Of a DNA stretch of 17,556 nt, positions 1 to 8,148 are shown in pieces. Location of the stretch: assembly GCA_023426345.1 (NCBI GenBank), contig JAFAAX010000059.1, forward strand, positions 1 through 17,556. Direction: 5' to 3'. This DNA comes from Actinomycetes bacterium. Lineage in GTDB: Bacteria; Actinomycetota; Actinomycetes; Actinomycetales; Actinomycetaceae. Each line of letters opens with the position of its first letter. Within the stretch, counting starts at the first letter, position 1. Position numbers and translations under genes: made by a program. Under the pieces are notes generated by a model. That model saw nothing but the letters and a program-made list of their open reading frames with translations, ran no database searches and was not told the origin of the DNA.

Positions 1-1353
1 TCGGACGGCCGAGGGCGCCTGGGGGGCGCGGGGATCGCGCGGCCGGGCGTCGCCCGTGGCGGAAGCCTCGGCGCGACCGGCAGCGCCGGGTGCGCGGTGG
101 GCCTCGGCGCGCTGAGGGGCGTCGTCCGTGGCGGGAGCCTCGGCGCGGCCGGGAACTCCGTGGGCGCGCGGAGTCCCAGCCGTCGCCGATGTCGCGGCCG
201 GCTCCGCCGCTCCGGCCTCGTGGCCGCGCCGACGGTCGGCGGGCACCGGCTCGATCGGGGGGATCCTCCGGGCCAAGACGTCGACAGGCGGCTCGTCGGA
301 GGCGGGCGGCTCGTCGCCGGCCGGGCTCCCGGCGTGGCGGCCGTGTCGGCCGGCGGCGCCGTCCGGAGCGAAGCTTGGCAACGGGACGCCCACCGGGGCG
401 GACGCGGCAGGGACGCGGTGCGGGATCTCCCCGATCGGCGGCGTGGACGGGGACGGGGCCGCTCCCGCCGCGTCCGCGGGGTCCGCCGGAGCCGGCAGGG
501 GATGGGGGGCGACGGGCACGCCGAGCACGTGGGCGGCGCCCACCAGCTCCTGAGCCAGATCGGACCCGCTGGCGGGACGCTTGCGGGGATCCTTCTCCAT
601 GAGATGCATGACGACGGCCGCGAAGGGCGCGGGGACGTCGGCCGGCAGCTCGGGGACCTTGTCGTTGACGTGGGCGAAGGCGATGTCGACCTGGGTCGCG
701 CCCGTGAACGGCCGGCGCCCCGCCGCGCATTCGTAGGCGATGACGCCCAGCGCGTACAGGTCGCCCGCCGAGGTGGCGGTCTCGCCCATGGCCTGTTCGG
801 GCGGCAGGTACTGCGCCGTGCCCATCACCATGCCGGCTGCCGTCATCGTCGCCTGGTCGAGGGTGCGGGAGATGCCGAAGTCGGTGAGCTTCACAATGCC
901 GTCGGGGCGGATGAGGATGTTGGCCGGCTTGATGTCGCGGTGGACCACCCCCGCCTCGGCGGCGGCGTTGAGGGCCATCGCGACCTGCATGAGGACGGGG
1001 ACCAGGTCGCGCACGGCCAGCCGCCCGCCGCCCCTGAGGTAGTCCGTGAGGGGGCGCCCGTCGACCAGTTCCATGACGATCCAGCCGCGCCCGTCGTCCT
1101 CGCCGTGGTCGAGGACCGCCGCGATGTTGGGATGCTGGACGCGCATCGCGTTGCGGGCCTCGATGCGCAGGCGCGACAGCGACATCGCCTGGCCCGACAG
1201 CTCGGGGCGCATCACCTTGGCGGCGACCAGGTGGCCGGTCACCCGGTCGCGGGCCTTCCAGACCTCGCCCATGCCGCCCTGGGCGATGGGGGTGAGCAGC
1301 GTGTAGCGCCCCCCGAGCACCGTCCCGGCCGCGTTCCTGTGCAGCTCGCTCAT
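1..1353 (-). CDS. pknA: Ser/Thr protein kinase, PknA-like (C-terminus beyond left edge)
   Basis: This Hanks-type Ser/Thr kinase would phosphorylate cell-division and wall proteins at the inner membrane. Reading from the ATG at 1353, the glycine loop is QGGMGEVW near residues 25-32, the ATP lysine is K46, the catalytic loop HRDIKPAN has D140, and DFG has D158. The activation loop has T169 and T171, followed by GTAQYLPPEQ. From about residue 275 the chain becomes a long Ala/Pro/Asp/Gly-rich linker with 12-residue repeats. No stop occurs before base 1, so at least 451 residues are present. No transmembrane helix or PASTA domain lies in the visible part. The start overlaps the pbpA stop (ATGA). 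Position directly after pbpA matches pknA in other actinobacteria, where pknB follows; pknB would lie off the left edge. The PknA/PknB assignment rests on gene order. Confidence 0.9.
   Translation of the reverse strand, partial: MSELHRNAAGTVLGGRYTLLTPIAQGGMGEVWKARDRVTGHLVAAKVMRPELSGQAMSLSRLRIEARNAMRVQHPNIAAVLDHGEDDGRGWIVMELVDGRPLTDYLRGGGRLAVRDLVPVLMQVAMALNAAAEAGVVHRDIKPANILIRPDGIVKLTDFGISRTLDQATMTAAGMVMGTAQYLPPEQAMGETATSAGDLYALGVIAYECAAGRRPFTGATQVDIAFAHVNDKVPELPADVPAPFAAVVMHLMEKDPRKRPASGSDLAQELVGAAHVLGVPVAPHPLPAPADPADAAGAAPSPSTPPIGEIPHRVPAASAPVGVPLPSFAPDGAAGRHGRHAGSPAGDEPPASDEPPVDVLARRIPPIEPVPADRRRGHEAGAAEPAATSATAGTPRAHGVPGRAEAPATDDAPQRAEAHRAPGAAGRAEASATGDARPRDPRAPQAPSAVR
43..150 (-). repeat. 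36-bp tandem repeat in the kinase linker, three units
   Basis: The word GCCTCGGCGCG recurs at 65, 101 and 137, exactly 36 bp apart. In the kinase frame this gives RAEA at about residues 403, 415 and 427, within 12-residue units. The outer two units are more alike (about 33 of 36 bases over 45-80 and 117-152) than either is to the middle one. It encodes low-complexity linker, so copy number could vary between strains. Confidence 0.7.
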
Positions 1354-2804
1354 CGCAGACCCGCCTCCAGCAGTGCGCGGGCGATCGGTCCCGCCACATC
1401 CCCGCCGTGGGGGACGGGCTGGTTGTCATCGCCCTCGACGATGACCGCGAACGCGATCTGAGGGTCGTTCGCGGGCGCGAAGCCGACCGCCCAGGCGTTC
1501 GCGTACCCCGCGTCGCCGACCTCGGCCGTCCCGGTCTTCGCCGCGACCTGGACGCCGGGGATCGCCATCGACGTGCCGGTGCCGTAGGACTGGTCGACGA
1601 CGCCCTCCATCATCTGGGTGAGCTGGGCGGCGACGTCGGAGCCGATCGGCGTCGCGCGGACGGACGGCTCCGTGGTGGACACGGTCTGCAAGTCGGCGTC
1701 GACCACCTGGTCGACCAGGTACGGCGTCATCATCGTGCCGCCGTCCGCGACGGTCTGGGCGATCATCGCCATCTCCAGGGGCGTCACCTGGACGTCGTAC
1801 TGGCCGATGGCCGACATCGCGAGTTGGGCCGCATCCGTCTCCTCGGGGAAGACCGAGGGCGTGACGTCCAGGGGAATCGAGAGGTCCTTGCCGAAGCCGA
1901 ACCGGTCGGCGACATCGGCCAGCTGGTCATGCGTGAGCTTCTCCGAGGCCAGCACGAACGTCGTGTTGCACGAGCGGGCGAAGGCCTCGGCGAGCGTCGG
2001 GGTGCCGCTGCCGCACTCCGTGGACTCGATGTTAGAGATCGCGGTGGACGTGCCCGGCAGGGTCGCCTCGACGGGGGAGTCCATCGGGGTGTCCGGCGTG
2101 GCGACGCCGTTCTCCAACAGCGCGATCGTCGTGAGGATCTTGAAGGTCGACCCGGGCGCGTAGCGGTCGCCCGCGATGGCGCGGTTGGCGAGCGGGCGAG
2201 ACGGGTCCTGATCCAGGGCGTTGAACGCGTCGTTGGCGGTGGCCGAGTCGAACTGCGCGAGCGGGTTCGGATCGTAGCTGGGGGAGGAGTACAGGGCGAG
2301 CACCGCCCCCGTCTTCGCGTTGACGGCCACCACCGCGCCGCGGCGGCCGCCCAGCTGATCGGCCGCCACCTGCTGCATCGCCGGGTCCAGGGTGAGCTCG
2401 ATGCCGCCGCCCTGACGGCTGCGTCCCGTCACCAGGTTCTTCAGCCGCTGCCCCAGCAGCACCTGGGCATCGCCCTCCAGCGTCGTCTCGGCCGCGTTCT
2501 CCAGCCCGGTGGACAGGTTGAACACCGAGGAGAAGTAACCGGTGACCGGCGCATAGAGGGGCCCGTCGGAGTAGACGCGCTGGTAGCGCGCGTCATTGGG
2601 GTCCTTGACGGAGGAGGCGATCGCCGACCCGTCGACGATGATCGGCCCGCGGTCCAGTTCGGCGGCGTGCAGGATCCGCCGCGCGTTGCGCGGATCGTTG
2701 TACAGGTCCGACGCCGCGAAGAACTGCGTGCTCGTGGCCGCCACCGCCAGCGCGGCGAACATCACGACGATCAGCATGAACAGGCGTCTGACTTGAGCGT
2801 TCAC
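1350..2804 (-). CDS. pbpA: Class B penicillin-binding protein (transpeptidase) PbpA
   Basis: This is a peptidoglycan DD-transpeptidase of class B, 484 residues, anchored by one N-terminal membrane helix (about residues 8-30) with the rest outside the cell. The three penicillin-binding motifs are present: S219-T-F-K222 (catalytic serine), S278-C-N280 and K423-T-G-T. Length and the short N-terminal domain resemble mycobacterial PbpA rather than FtsI with PASTA repeats. The start is GTG at 2804, overlapping the rodA stop by 4 nt (GTGA), and its own stop overlaps the kinase start. It should work with the adjacent RodA glycosyltransferase as a polymerase/cross-linker pair. Its cytoplasmic tail is only a few residues long. 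Confidence 0.95.
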   Translation of the reverse strand: MNAQVRRLFMLIVVMFAALAVAATSTQFFAASDLYNDPRNARRILHAAELDRGPIIVDGSAIASSVKDPNDARYQRVYSDGPLYAPVTGYFSSVFNLSTGLENAAETTLEGDAQVLLGQRLKNLVTGRSRQGGGIELTLDPAMQQVAADQLGGRRGAVVAVNAKTGAVLALYSSPSYDPNPLAQFDSATANDAFNALDQDPSRPLANRAIAGDRYAPGSTFKILTTIALLENGVATPDTPMDSPVEATLPGTSTAISNIESTECGSGTPTLAEAFARSCNTTFVLASEKLTHDQLADVADRFGFGKDLSIPLDVTPSVFPEETDAAQLAMSAIGQYDVQVTPLEMAMIAQTVADGGTMMTPYLVDQVVDADLQTVSTTEPSVRATPIGSDVAAQLTQMMEGVVDQSYGTGTSMAIPGVQVAAKTGTAEVGDAGYANAWAVGFAPANDPQIAFAVIVEGDDNQPVPHGGDVAGPIARALLEAGLR

Positions 2805-4312
2805 AGGTCCTCGCCTCCCGGCCGGCCCCGTCGGATCCGCTGAGTCGGCTGCTCGCCGCCATCCGCGCGGCCGGGAGCGCCCTCGTCAAGGCCGCGCGAC
2901 CAGCCCACGACGGACTCCGGGGAGGGCGCGGCGGCCCCGACGGCCGCCTGGATGCCCGTCGTCCACGGGGCGGGGGCCGCGGCGGGGCGCCGGGCCGCGT
3001 CGGAGATCCTCACCAGGATCGCCACCGTCAGCCACGACGACACCATCGACGAGCCGCCGGCGGCGAGGAAGGGTGCCGTCAGGCCCGTCAGGGGGATGAC
3101 GCGCGTGATGCCGCCGAGGACCACGAAGACCTGGAGCGCCAGGGAGAAACTGAGGCCCGCCGCCAGCAGCTTGCCGAACCCGTCGCGGACCGCGATCGCG
3201 GCGCGCAGCCCGCGTTCGATGAGGACCAGGTAGAGCAGGAGGATGGCCAGCAGACCTGTGAGGCCGAGCTCCTCCGCCAGCGAGGAGAGGATGAAGTCGG
3301 AGTTCGCCAGGGGCACCAGCTGCGGATAGCCGCGCCCCCAGCCGGTGCCCATGAGGCCGCCCGAGGCCTGGCCGAACAGGCCGGTCACCAGTTGGCTCGA
3401 CCCGCCCCGGGCGTCGTAGACGCTCTGATCCATCGCGTGCAGCCAGGTGGTGAAGCGTTGCTGGACATGGGAGAAGACGCGCACCGCGACGAACACCGCG
3501 GGGACGAACAGGGCGCCGCCGATGACCAGCCAGGAGATGCGGTTCGTCGCCACGTACAGCATGGCGACGAACAGGCCGAAGAACAGCAGGGACGTGCCCA
3601 GGTCGCGCTGGAGGACCAGGATCGCGATGCCGATCAGCCAGACCACCAGGATCGGACCGAGGTCGCGCGCCCGCGGCAGGCGCATCCCCAGGACCTTCGG
3701 ACCGCCGATCGCCAGGTTGTCGCGGTGGGACACCAGGTAGCCCGCGAAGAAGATCGCGAGCGTGATCTTGACGAGCTCCCCCGGCTGCATGCCGAGGGGT
3801 CCGACGCGGATCCACACGCGGGAGCCGTTGACCTCCTCGCCGACCCCCGGGATCATCGGGAGCAGCAGGAGGAGGAGCGACAGGGCGCCGAAGGTGTACG
3901 TGTAGCGGCGCAGCGCCCGGTGGTCGCGCAGCACCAGGAGGACCCCCGCGGAGGCGGCGACCCCGATGCCGACGAAGAGGAGCTGGCGCAGACCGACCAC
4001 GGGCGCCTGGCCTGTCACCTGGTAGGACTGGTCGAGCCGGTAGATCATCGCCAGCCCGATGCCGGTCAGCGCGACCGCCACGGGCAGGATGACGGGATCG
4101 GCGTAGGGGGCCAGCACGTGCATGCCGAGCTCGGCGAGGAGCGCGACGGCCACCAGGATCGCGATGTGGCGGCCGATGTTGGCGGGGATCTGACCCGTCC
4201 GGTTGAGGGACGTGAGGGCGTACCCGCCGATGCCCAGGGCCAGCGCGAGGAGCATGAGGAGGATCTCCTCCAGGCGGTGCGGACGCACCGGGGCGATGGA
4301 GACGGTGGCCAT
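2801..4312 (-). CDS. rodA: SEDS-family peptidoglycan glycosyltransferase RodA/FtsW
   Basis: This is a polytopic SEDS glycosyltransferase that polymerises lipid II, 503 residues. Hallmarks are the NGSRVWIRVGPL-GMQPGE loop (about 162-178), QRDLGT with the presumed catalytic D237, FILSSLAEELG (340-350) and the GLTAPFLAAGGSS stretch (410-422). About ten or more membrane helices run from residue 15 to 436. The C-terminal ~65 residues are a cytoplasmic Pro/Arg/Gly-rich tail not typical of the family core, and they include an LDEGAPG segment produced by the dispersed GACGAGGGCG word. ATG at 4312 shares one base with the pstP stop (TGATG). Context with pbpA supports RodA rather than FtsW. Confidence 0.95.
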   Translation of the reverse strand: MATVSIAPVRPHRLEEILLMLLALALGIGGYALTSLNRTGQIPANIGRHIAILVAVALLAELGMHVLAPYADPVILPVAVALTGIGLAMIYRLDQSYQVTGQAPVVGLRQLLFVGIGVAASAGVLLVLRDHRALRRYTYTFGALSLLLLLLPMIPGVGEEVNGSRVWIRVGPLGMQPGELVKITLAIFFAGYLVSHRDNLAIGGPKVLGMRLPRARDLGPILVVWLIGIAILVLQRDLGTSLLFFGLFVAMLYVATNRISWLVIGGALFVPAVFVAVRVFSHVQQRFTTWLHAMDQSVYDARGGSSQLVTGLFGQASGGLMGTGWGRGYPQLVPLANSDFILSSLAEELGLTGLLAILLLYLVLIERGLRAAIAVRDGFGKLLAAGLSFSLALQVFVVLGGITRVIPLTGLTAPFLAAGGSSMVSSWLTVAILVRISDAARRPAAAPAPWTTGIQAAVGAAAPSPESVVGWSRGLDEGAPGRADGGEQPTQRIRRGRPGGEDL

Positions 4313-5649
4313 CAGCCGACGCCCCCCTCCGCGCCGGACCCCGACGCCGGGGTGGAGTCCGAGCCCGTGGACGGGGAAGGGGTGGACGAGGGCGACGAGC
4401 TCGGCGACGCGGACTCGACGGGCTGCCCCGTGGCGGCGGAGTGCTCGAGCTGCGTGATGTAGGCGTCGATCTCCTCGCGGGAGGAACGCACGACGGGCTC
4501 CGTGAGGCGGGCCCGGTCCACCTCTGACAGGGCAGTCAGGCGCACGTCGGTGACCTCGACGGGATGGGAGAACGACCAGGTGCCCAGCGTCTGCGGAATC
4601 CCCTGGAAGATGACGACCGAGCCCTTCTCGCCCAGCGCGTAGTACTGGGTCTGGGTCCACGCGTAGCCGAGCCATCCCGCGCCCGCGACGACGATCACGG
4701 CGAGCAGCGTCGCCAGCGGCACCCACCAGTGGACGCGCGGGCGCGCAGCGCCGTCCTCGTCCTCGTGGCCGTCGCCGCCCCCGTCCTCCCCGGCGCGGCC
4801 CGCGGACGTGAGCGCGGCGGCCCGGGCGGCGGCCCCGCTGCCTCCGCGGCTGGGGGCGGAGCGATCCAGGGCGGCGGCCCCCACGATCTCGGGAGCGGTC
4901 TGACCGAACCGGCCCGCCTCGACGACATCGGCGATCACGCAGGTGACGTTGTCGGGTGCGCCGGCCAGCAGCGTGAGGCGGATGAGCTCCTCCGCGCATT
5001 CGCCGGGGTCGTCGACGGTTGACAGGACGTGGCCGATCGTCTCCGCGGAGACGAAGCCCGACAGGCCGTCGGAGCAGAGCAGCCACCGGTCGCCGATGAC
5101 CGCCGAGCGCGCGGTCTCATCGGGGGTGACATCCGCGGAGGAGTCGCCGAGCACCCGCAGGACGACGTGGCGCTGCGGGTGGTGCTCGGCCTCCTCGGGT
5201 GTGATCTGCCCCGTGTCGACGAGGTACTGGACGAAGGAATGGTCGGTGGTGACCTGCGTGAGGGTGTCGCCGCGCAGCAGATAGGCGCGTGAGTCCCCGA
5301 TGTGGACCATCGCCAGCTTGTTGTCGGACCGCATGATCGCGATGCAGGTCGTGCCCAGGCCCTTGAGCTCCGCGTCGTGGGCCGAGCGCTCGCACAGCTC
5401 GTCGTGGGCGTCCATGAGGGCCTGGCGCAGCAGGGGCAGCATCGCCTCGGCCGGGTGGCTCTCGCCGTCGAGGGGCACCAGGTGGGCCAGCGCCACGGAG
5501 GAGGCGATGTCGCCGCCGGCCGGTCCGCCCATGCCGTCCGCGAGGACCAGTAGGTTGGGGCCCGCGTAGCCGGAGTCCTGGTTGCTCTGGCGGACCAGTC
5601 CGACATCGGAGCGGGCCGCATACCGGAATTCGACGGGTGTGGTCGGCAT
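4312..5649 (-). CDS. pstP: PP2C-family Ser/Thr phosphatase PstP
   Basis: This membrane-anchored Mn/Mg-dependent phosphatase reverses PknA/PknB phosphorylation; 445 residues. PP2C motifs are visible: N24-Q-D25, LADGMGG with D38, GTTC (99-102), HIGDSRAYL (116-124), CSDGLSG with D194 and PDNVTC with D233. An acidic/Ala-rich linker leads to one membrane helix (about 308-331), then an extracellular domain ending in a Ser/Pro-rich tail. Length is somewhat below the ~510 residues of mycobacterial PstP, mainly in the C-terminal part. One base separates the fhaB stop from this ATG (TGA-G-ATG), so translation is probably coupled. Confidence 0.95.
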   Translation of the reverse strand: MPTTPVEFRYAARSDVGLVRQSNQDSGYAGPNLLVLADGMGGPAGGDIASSVALAHLVPLDGESHPAEAMLPLLRQALMDAHDELCERSAHDAELKGLGTTCIAIMRSDNKLAMVHIGDSRAYLLRGDTLTQVTTDHSFVQYLVDTGQITPEEAEHHPQRHVVLRVLGDSSADVTPDETARSAVIGDRWLLCSDGLSGFVSAETIGHVLSTVDDPGECAEELIRLTLLAGAPDNVTCVIADVVEAGRFGQTAPEIVGAAALDRSAPSRGGSGAAARAAALTSAGRAGEDGGGDGHEDEDGAARPRVHWWVPLATLLAVIVVAGAGWLGYAWTQTQYYALGEKGSVVIFQGIPQTLGTWSFSHPVEVTDVRLTALSEVDRARLTEPVVRSSREEIDAYITQLEHSAATGQPVESASPSSSPSSTPSPSTGSDSTPASGSGAEGGVG

Positions 5650-5650
5650 C

Positions 5651-6148
5651 TCACCGCACCAGTTCGAGAGTGGTCTGCCCGATGCGGACGATGGTGCCCG
5701 GACGCAGAGGACGGGGTTCGCTCAGCCGCTCGTCGTCGACGAATGTGCCGTTGCGCGAGCCGAGGTCCTCGATCCACCATCCGTCGCTGGAGGGGGACAG
5801 GCGGGCATGGCGGCTGGAGGCGTACTCGTCTTCGAGCACCAGGGTGGAGGACGGGGAACGGCCGATGAGGATCGGCGAGGACCCGAGGGGCAGCATGGCG
5901 CCCACCATCGGGCCTCCCGTGATGAGGACGTTGCGCGGGCGGTCCGCGGCGTCCCGGTCATCGGCGGAGCGGCGGTCGCGCCGCGATTGGCGGCGCTTCT
6001 GGTCCGCCGTGCGGCGGCCCTTGCCGCGGGGCGTGACCACGGTGCCGAAGATGTCGCGCCGCAGCGTGTTGACGGCGCCCAGGACCAGCAGCCAGAGGAG
6101 GAGCAGGTATCCGATTCGGAAGACGGTGAAGGCGAGGTCGCTGGTCAT
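5651..6148 (-). CDS. fhaB: FHA-domain protein FhaB (FipA-like)
   Basis: A 165-residue protein with an N-terminal membrane helix (about residues 6-26), a basic linker (40-72) and a C-terminal forkhead-associated domain that binds phosphothreonine. FHA hallmarks are IGR (95-97), SSRHAR (111-116) and DLGSRNGTF (128-136). Size and order match mycobacterial Rv0019c (FhaB/FipA), which links kinase signalling to the division machinery. I chose the ATG at 6148, which shares one base with the fhaA stop (TGATG); an upstream extension of the frame would overlap fhaA. Confidence 0.93.
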   Translation of the reverse strand: MTSDLAFTVFRIGYLLLLWLLVLGAVNTLRRDIFGTVVTPRGKGRRTADQKRRQSRRDRRSADDRDAADRPRNVLITGGPMVGAMLPLGSSPILIGRSPSSTLVLEDEYASSRHARLSPSSDGWWIEDLGSRNGTFVDDERLSEPRPLRPGTIVRIGQTTLELVR

Positions 6149-6948
6149 CACCGGTCCTGGGCGGGTTCGGAGGCAGGATGGGTCCAGAACAGGATGCGCG
6201 TGCGTCCGATGACGATCTGGTTGCCGTCGACCAGCGTGGCCGCGTCGATGCGGTGGCCCTCGACGAATGTGCCGTTGGTGGAACCCAGATCCGTGGCGAT
6301 GACGCCCGTCGGCGTGACGCGCAGCTCCAGGTGGCGGCGGGAGACGCCGGAGTCCGTGACGACGATGTCGGCCTCGGAGCCGCGCCCGATGACGGTGACC
6401 GGCTCGGTGAGCAGCCACTTCGCGCCGTCGATGTCGATGATCGGATGCTCGGGGGAGGCGGCGACGGCCGTGGCGGGGGCGGCGGCGCCCCGCTTCGTCG
6501 CGCTGTCGACCTCGACCTGCCCGGTGAGTTCCTCATCGTCGCGGCGGAACGCGATCTCGACGGGGCCCAGCAGCACATATCCCTGGTCGGCGGCGTACTC
6601 GGTGGTCTGGCGCGCGAACTCGTCGCGGAGCACGTCCAGCTCTGCGGAGAGCGCGTCGAAGTCGGCGGGCGACAGATGCAGGACGAAGTCGTTCGGGGCG
6701 ATCGTGCGGTCGGCCGCGAACTCCTGGAGGTTGTCCTCGATGGCGCGGCGGAGGGCCGTCGTGATGTCGACGGGCTTGAGGCCCGAGCGGAACACGCGCG
6801 AGAAGGCGCCGTTGATGCCCTTCTCCACCGCGTTCTCGAACCGGTCGAAGATGCTCGTGACGTCCTCCTCCCCTCTGCCGTGAGCCGCCTGGATCCGACT
6901 GCGCGGCGGCTCTCGCGCGCCATCGTCCCCGTGGTGCACAGTAGCCAC
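6148..6948 (-). CDS. fhaA: FHA-domain protein FhaA with N-terminal DUF3662 domain
   Basis: A soluble scaffold that reads kinase phosphorylation; in mycobacteria FhaA binds the MurJ pseudokinase domain. The DUF3662 (FhaA_N) domain begins near TSIFDRFENAV (about residue 31) and runs to ~145. The FHA domain covers 180-255, with IGRG (187-190), SRRHLE (203-208) and DLGSTNGTF (220-228). It is short (266 residues) because the linker between the domains is only about 30 residues. The start is uncertain: no ATG/GTG/TTG lies where the domain begins. I chose GTG at 6948, which sits 8 nt after a possible -10 box (leaderless). GTG at 6939 is an alternative. Confidence 0.88.
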   Translation of the reverse strand: MATVHHGDDGAREPPRSRIQAAHGRGEEDVTSIFDRFENAVEKGINGAFSRVFRSGLKPVDITTALRRAIEDNLQEFAADRTIAPNDFVLHLSPADFDALSAELDVLRDEFARQTTEYAADQGYVLLGPVEIAFRRDDEELTGQVEVDSATKRGAAAPATAVAASPEHPIIDIDGAKWLLTEPVTVIGRGSEADIVVTDSGVSRRHLELRVTPTGVIATDLGSTNGTFVEGHRIDAATLVDGNQIVIGRTRILFWTHPASEPAQDR

Positions 6949-6956
6949 CGTCCGAC

Positions 6957-6962
6957 AGTCTA
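6957..6962 (-). promoter_or_regulatory. Candidate -10 box of the fhaA-to-pknA operon
   Basis: TAGACT on the minus strand is followed by 8 nt and then the GTG at 6948, the spacing expected for a leaderless or nearly leaderless mRNA. No convincing -35 hexamer is seen 16-18 nt upstream, so this is tentative. Confidence 0.35.
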
Positions 6963-7027
6963 GCCGGGACCCCGTCGATGTCCGCCGCGATGGTGGCACA
7001 GGTCGCAGGTGAGGGGCTCGATCTGGT

Positions 7028-7057
7028 TTGACGGCGCGGGCGGGCGCCCCGTACAGT
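7028..7057 (+). promoter_or_regulatory. Housekeeping-sigma promoter for tRNA-Leu
   Basis: TTGACG (7028-7033) and TACAGT (7052-7057) are separated by 18 nt. Transcription would begin near 7064, leaving a leader of about 28 nt before the tRNA at 7092. Confidence 0.65.
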
Positions 7058-7091
7058 TTCAGTGCTCCAGGCGCGTCGGCGCCAGGATCTT

Positions 7092-7178
7092 GCTCGAGTG
7101 GCGGAATAGGCAGACGCGCACGGTTCAGGTCCGTGTCCCAGAAATGGGGTGGGGGTTCAACTCCCCCCTCGAGCACCA
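7092..7178 (+). tRNA. tRNA-Leu, anticodon CAG
   Basis: Decodes CUG. The 7-bp acceptor stem is GCTCGAG (7092-7098) with CTCGAGC (7168-7174), followed by discriminator A and an encoded CCA (7176-7178). The anticodon arm is CACGG/CCGTG with CAG at 7126-7128. A long variable arm (GTCCCAG...TGGGGT region) and a T arm with GTTCAAC identify a class II tRNA. With CCA it is 87 nt. No phage-like duplication of its 3' end is seen in the window. Confidence 0.96.
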
Positions 7179-7189
7179 GCTCTCCAACG

Positions 7190-7220
7190 GGTCCCCGGAC
7201 GGTTCGAACCGCCGGGGACC
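7190..7220 (+). terminator. Hairpin terminator after tRNA-Leu
   Basis: A 9-bp stem GGTCCCCGG (7190-7198) with CCGGGGACC (7212-7220) is stacked, after one bulged A, on a 5-bp stem CGGTT/AACCG. TGCTGTTTC follows, a weak U-rich tail. It lies between the tRNA and the convergent ecfT gene. Confidence 0.6.
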
Positions 7221-7284
7221 TGCTGTTTCATCCGACGGGGCCGCCCTCGTCGCCGAGCAGGGGCCACCGCCCGCGCGACGGGCC

Positions 7285-8148
7285 CTAGACGCCCGGCAGC
7301 CACCCCGGCAGGGACGCCACCATCCACTCGGGCCACCCGTGCTGGAACATCACCGCGGCGGCCACCGCCACCACGGTGACCAGCGCCGCCACGCCGTCGC
7401 ACGCGCCCAGGCGCACCCGCTCGCGCGGCACGGGCGGCACCCCGCCGCGCAGGGTCATCGCGCGACCGGTGTCCGCGGCGCGCCTCGACGCCCCGGACAG
7501 CGACGCGGTGATGACGTCGAGGACCGTGTGCAGCGCCTCCCGCCATCCGGTCGGCGGATGCCCGCCCGAGCGCAGCTTGACGGCGTCGGTGACCGCCGAC
7601 GTCTGATCCACCATCGTCGGCAGGCCGCGCAGCGCCAGCACCATCGCGGTCGACCATTCGTCCACGGGCACGCGCATCAGGCGCAGCGGCGCCATCAGCG
7701 TCCGCAACGCCGGCGCCAGCCGATCGAAGGACGTGGTCCACACCAGCAGCGACGCCCCCCACACCACCAGCGCCGCGACCAGCAGCTGGCGCACGAAGAT
7801 CCACAGGCCGCCGCCCAGCCACGCGCCGATGCATCCGCCCAGCACGCCGCTCCAGAACCAGATCGGCAGCCGCGGAAGCGCCGACGCCGGCACTCGGGCG
7901 ACCAGCGACCCGACCAGCAGGGCCGCCCCGACGGCCGCGACCGCCGCCCATCGGGGCCACAGCAGGAGGGCCGTGGTCAGCGCCGTCAGGCAGACGATCT
8001 TCGTGCCGGCCCACAGTCGCGTCATCCCGGAGTCCCACGGCAGCGAGCGCGGCAGCCCGCCCGCCGGGGGACGGCGCGGCCGGCGGCGCCGGGTGGTCGC
8101 GGTCTCCATCGACGAGGGCGCCTCCGCCGGCCGGGTCGCGCCGCTCAT
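7285..8148 (-). CDS. ecfT: ECF transporter transmembrane component EcfT
   Basis: This membrane coupling subunit of an energy-coupling-factor importer passes ATPase movements to the substrate-binding S component; 287 residues. It has membrane helices at about residues 50-130, a long cytoplasmic coupling region with the two short ARG-type motifs (LALRG near 182-186 and RRAADTGRAMTLRG near 230-245), and a C-terminal helix. The ATG at 8148 overlaps the stop of the upstream ATPase gene by 4 nt (ATGA), so the two are one operon and translationally coupled. Length is close to that of mycobacterial Rv2325c (~280). The first ~40 residues are basic and disordered. The transported substrate cannot be told from sequence. 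Confidence 0.88.
   Translation of the reverse strand: MSGATRPAEAPSSMETATTRRRRPRRPPAGGLPRSLPWDSGMTRLWAGTKIVCLTALTTALLLWPRWAAVAAVGAALLVGSLVARVPASALPRLPIWFWSGVLGGCIGAWLGGGLWIFVRQLLVAALVVWGASLLVWTTSFDRLAPALRTLMAPLRLMRVPVDEWSTAMVLALRGLPTMVDQTSAVTDAVKLRSGGHPPTGWREALHTVLDVITASLSGASRRAADTGRAMTLRGGVPPVPRERVRLGACDGVAALVTVVAVAAAVMFQHGWPEWMVASLPGWLPGV

Noticed and set aside
97..1461. Long plus-strand frames across the kinase and neighbouring genes
   Set aside because: They are high-GC mirror frames of pknA, pbpA, rodA and pstP, with Arg-rich translations and no domain; the minus-strand genes are unmistakable.
7200..7220. Second tRNA fragment (GGTTCGAACC resembles a T arm)
   Set aside because: The bases are the loop side of a perfect terminator hairpin; no acceptor, anticodon or CCA is present.
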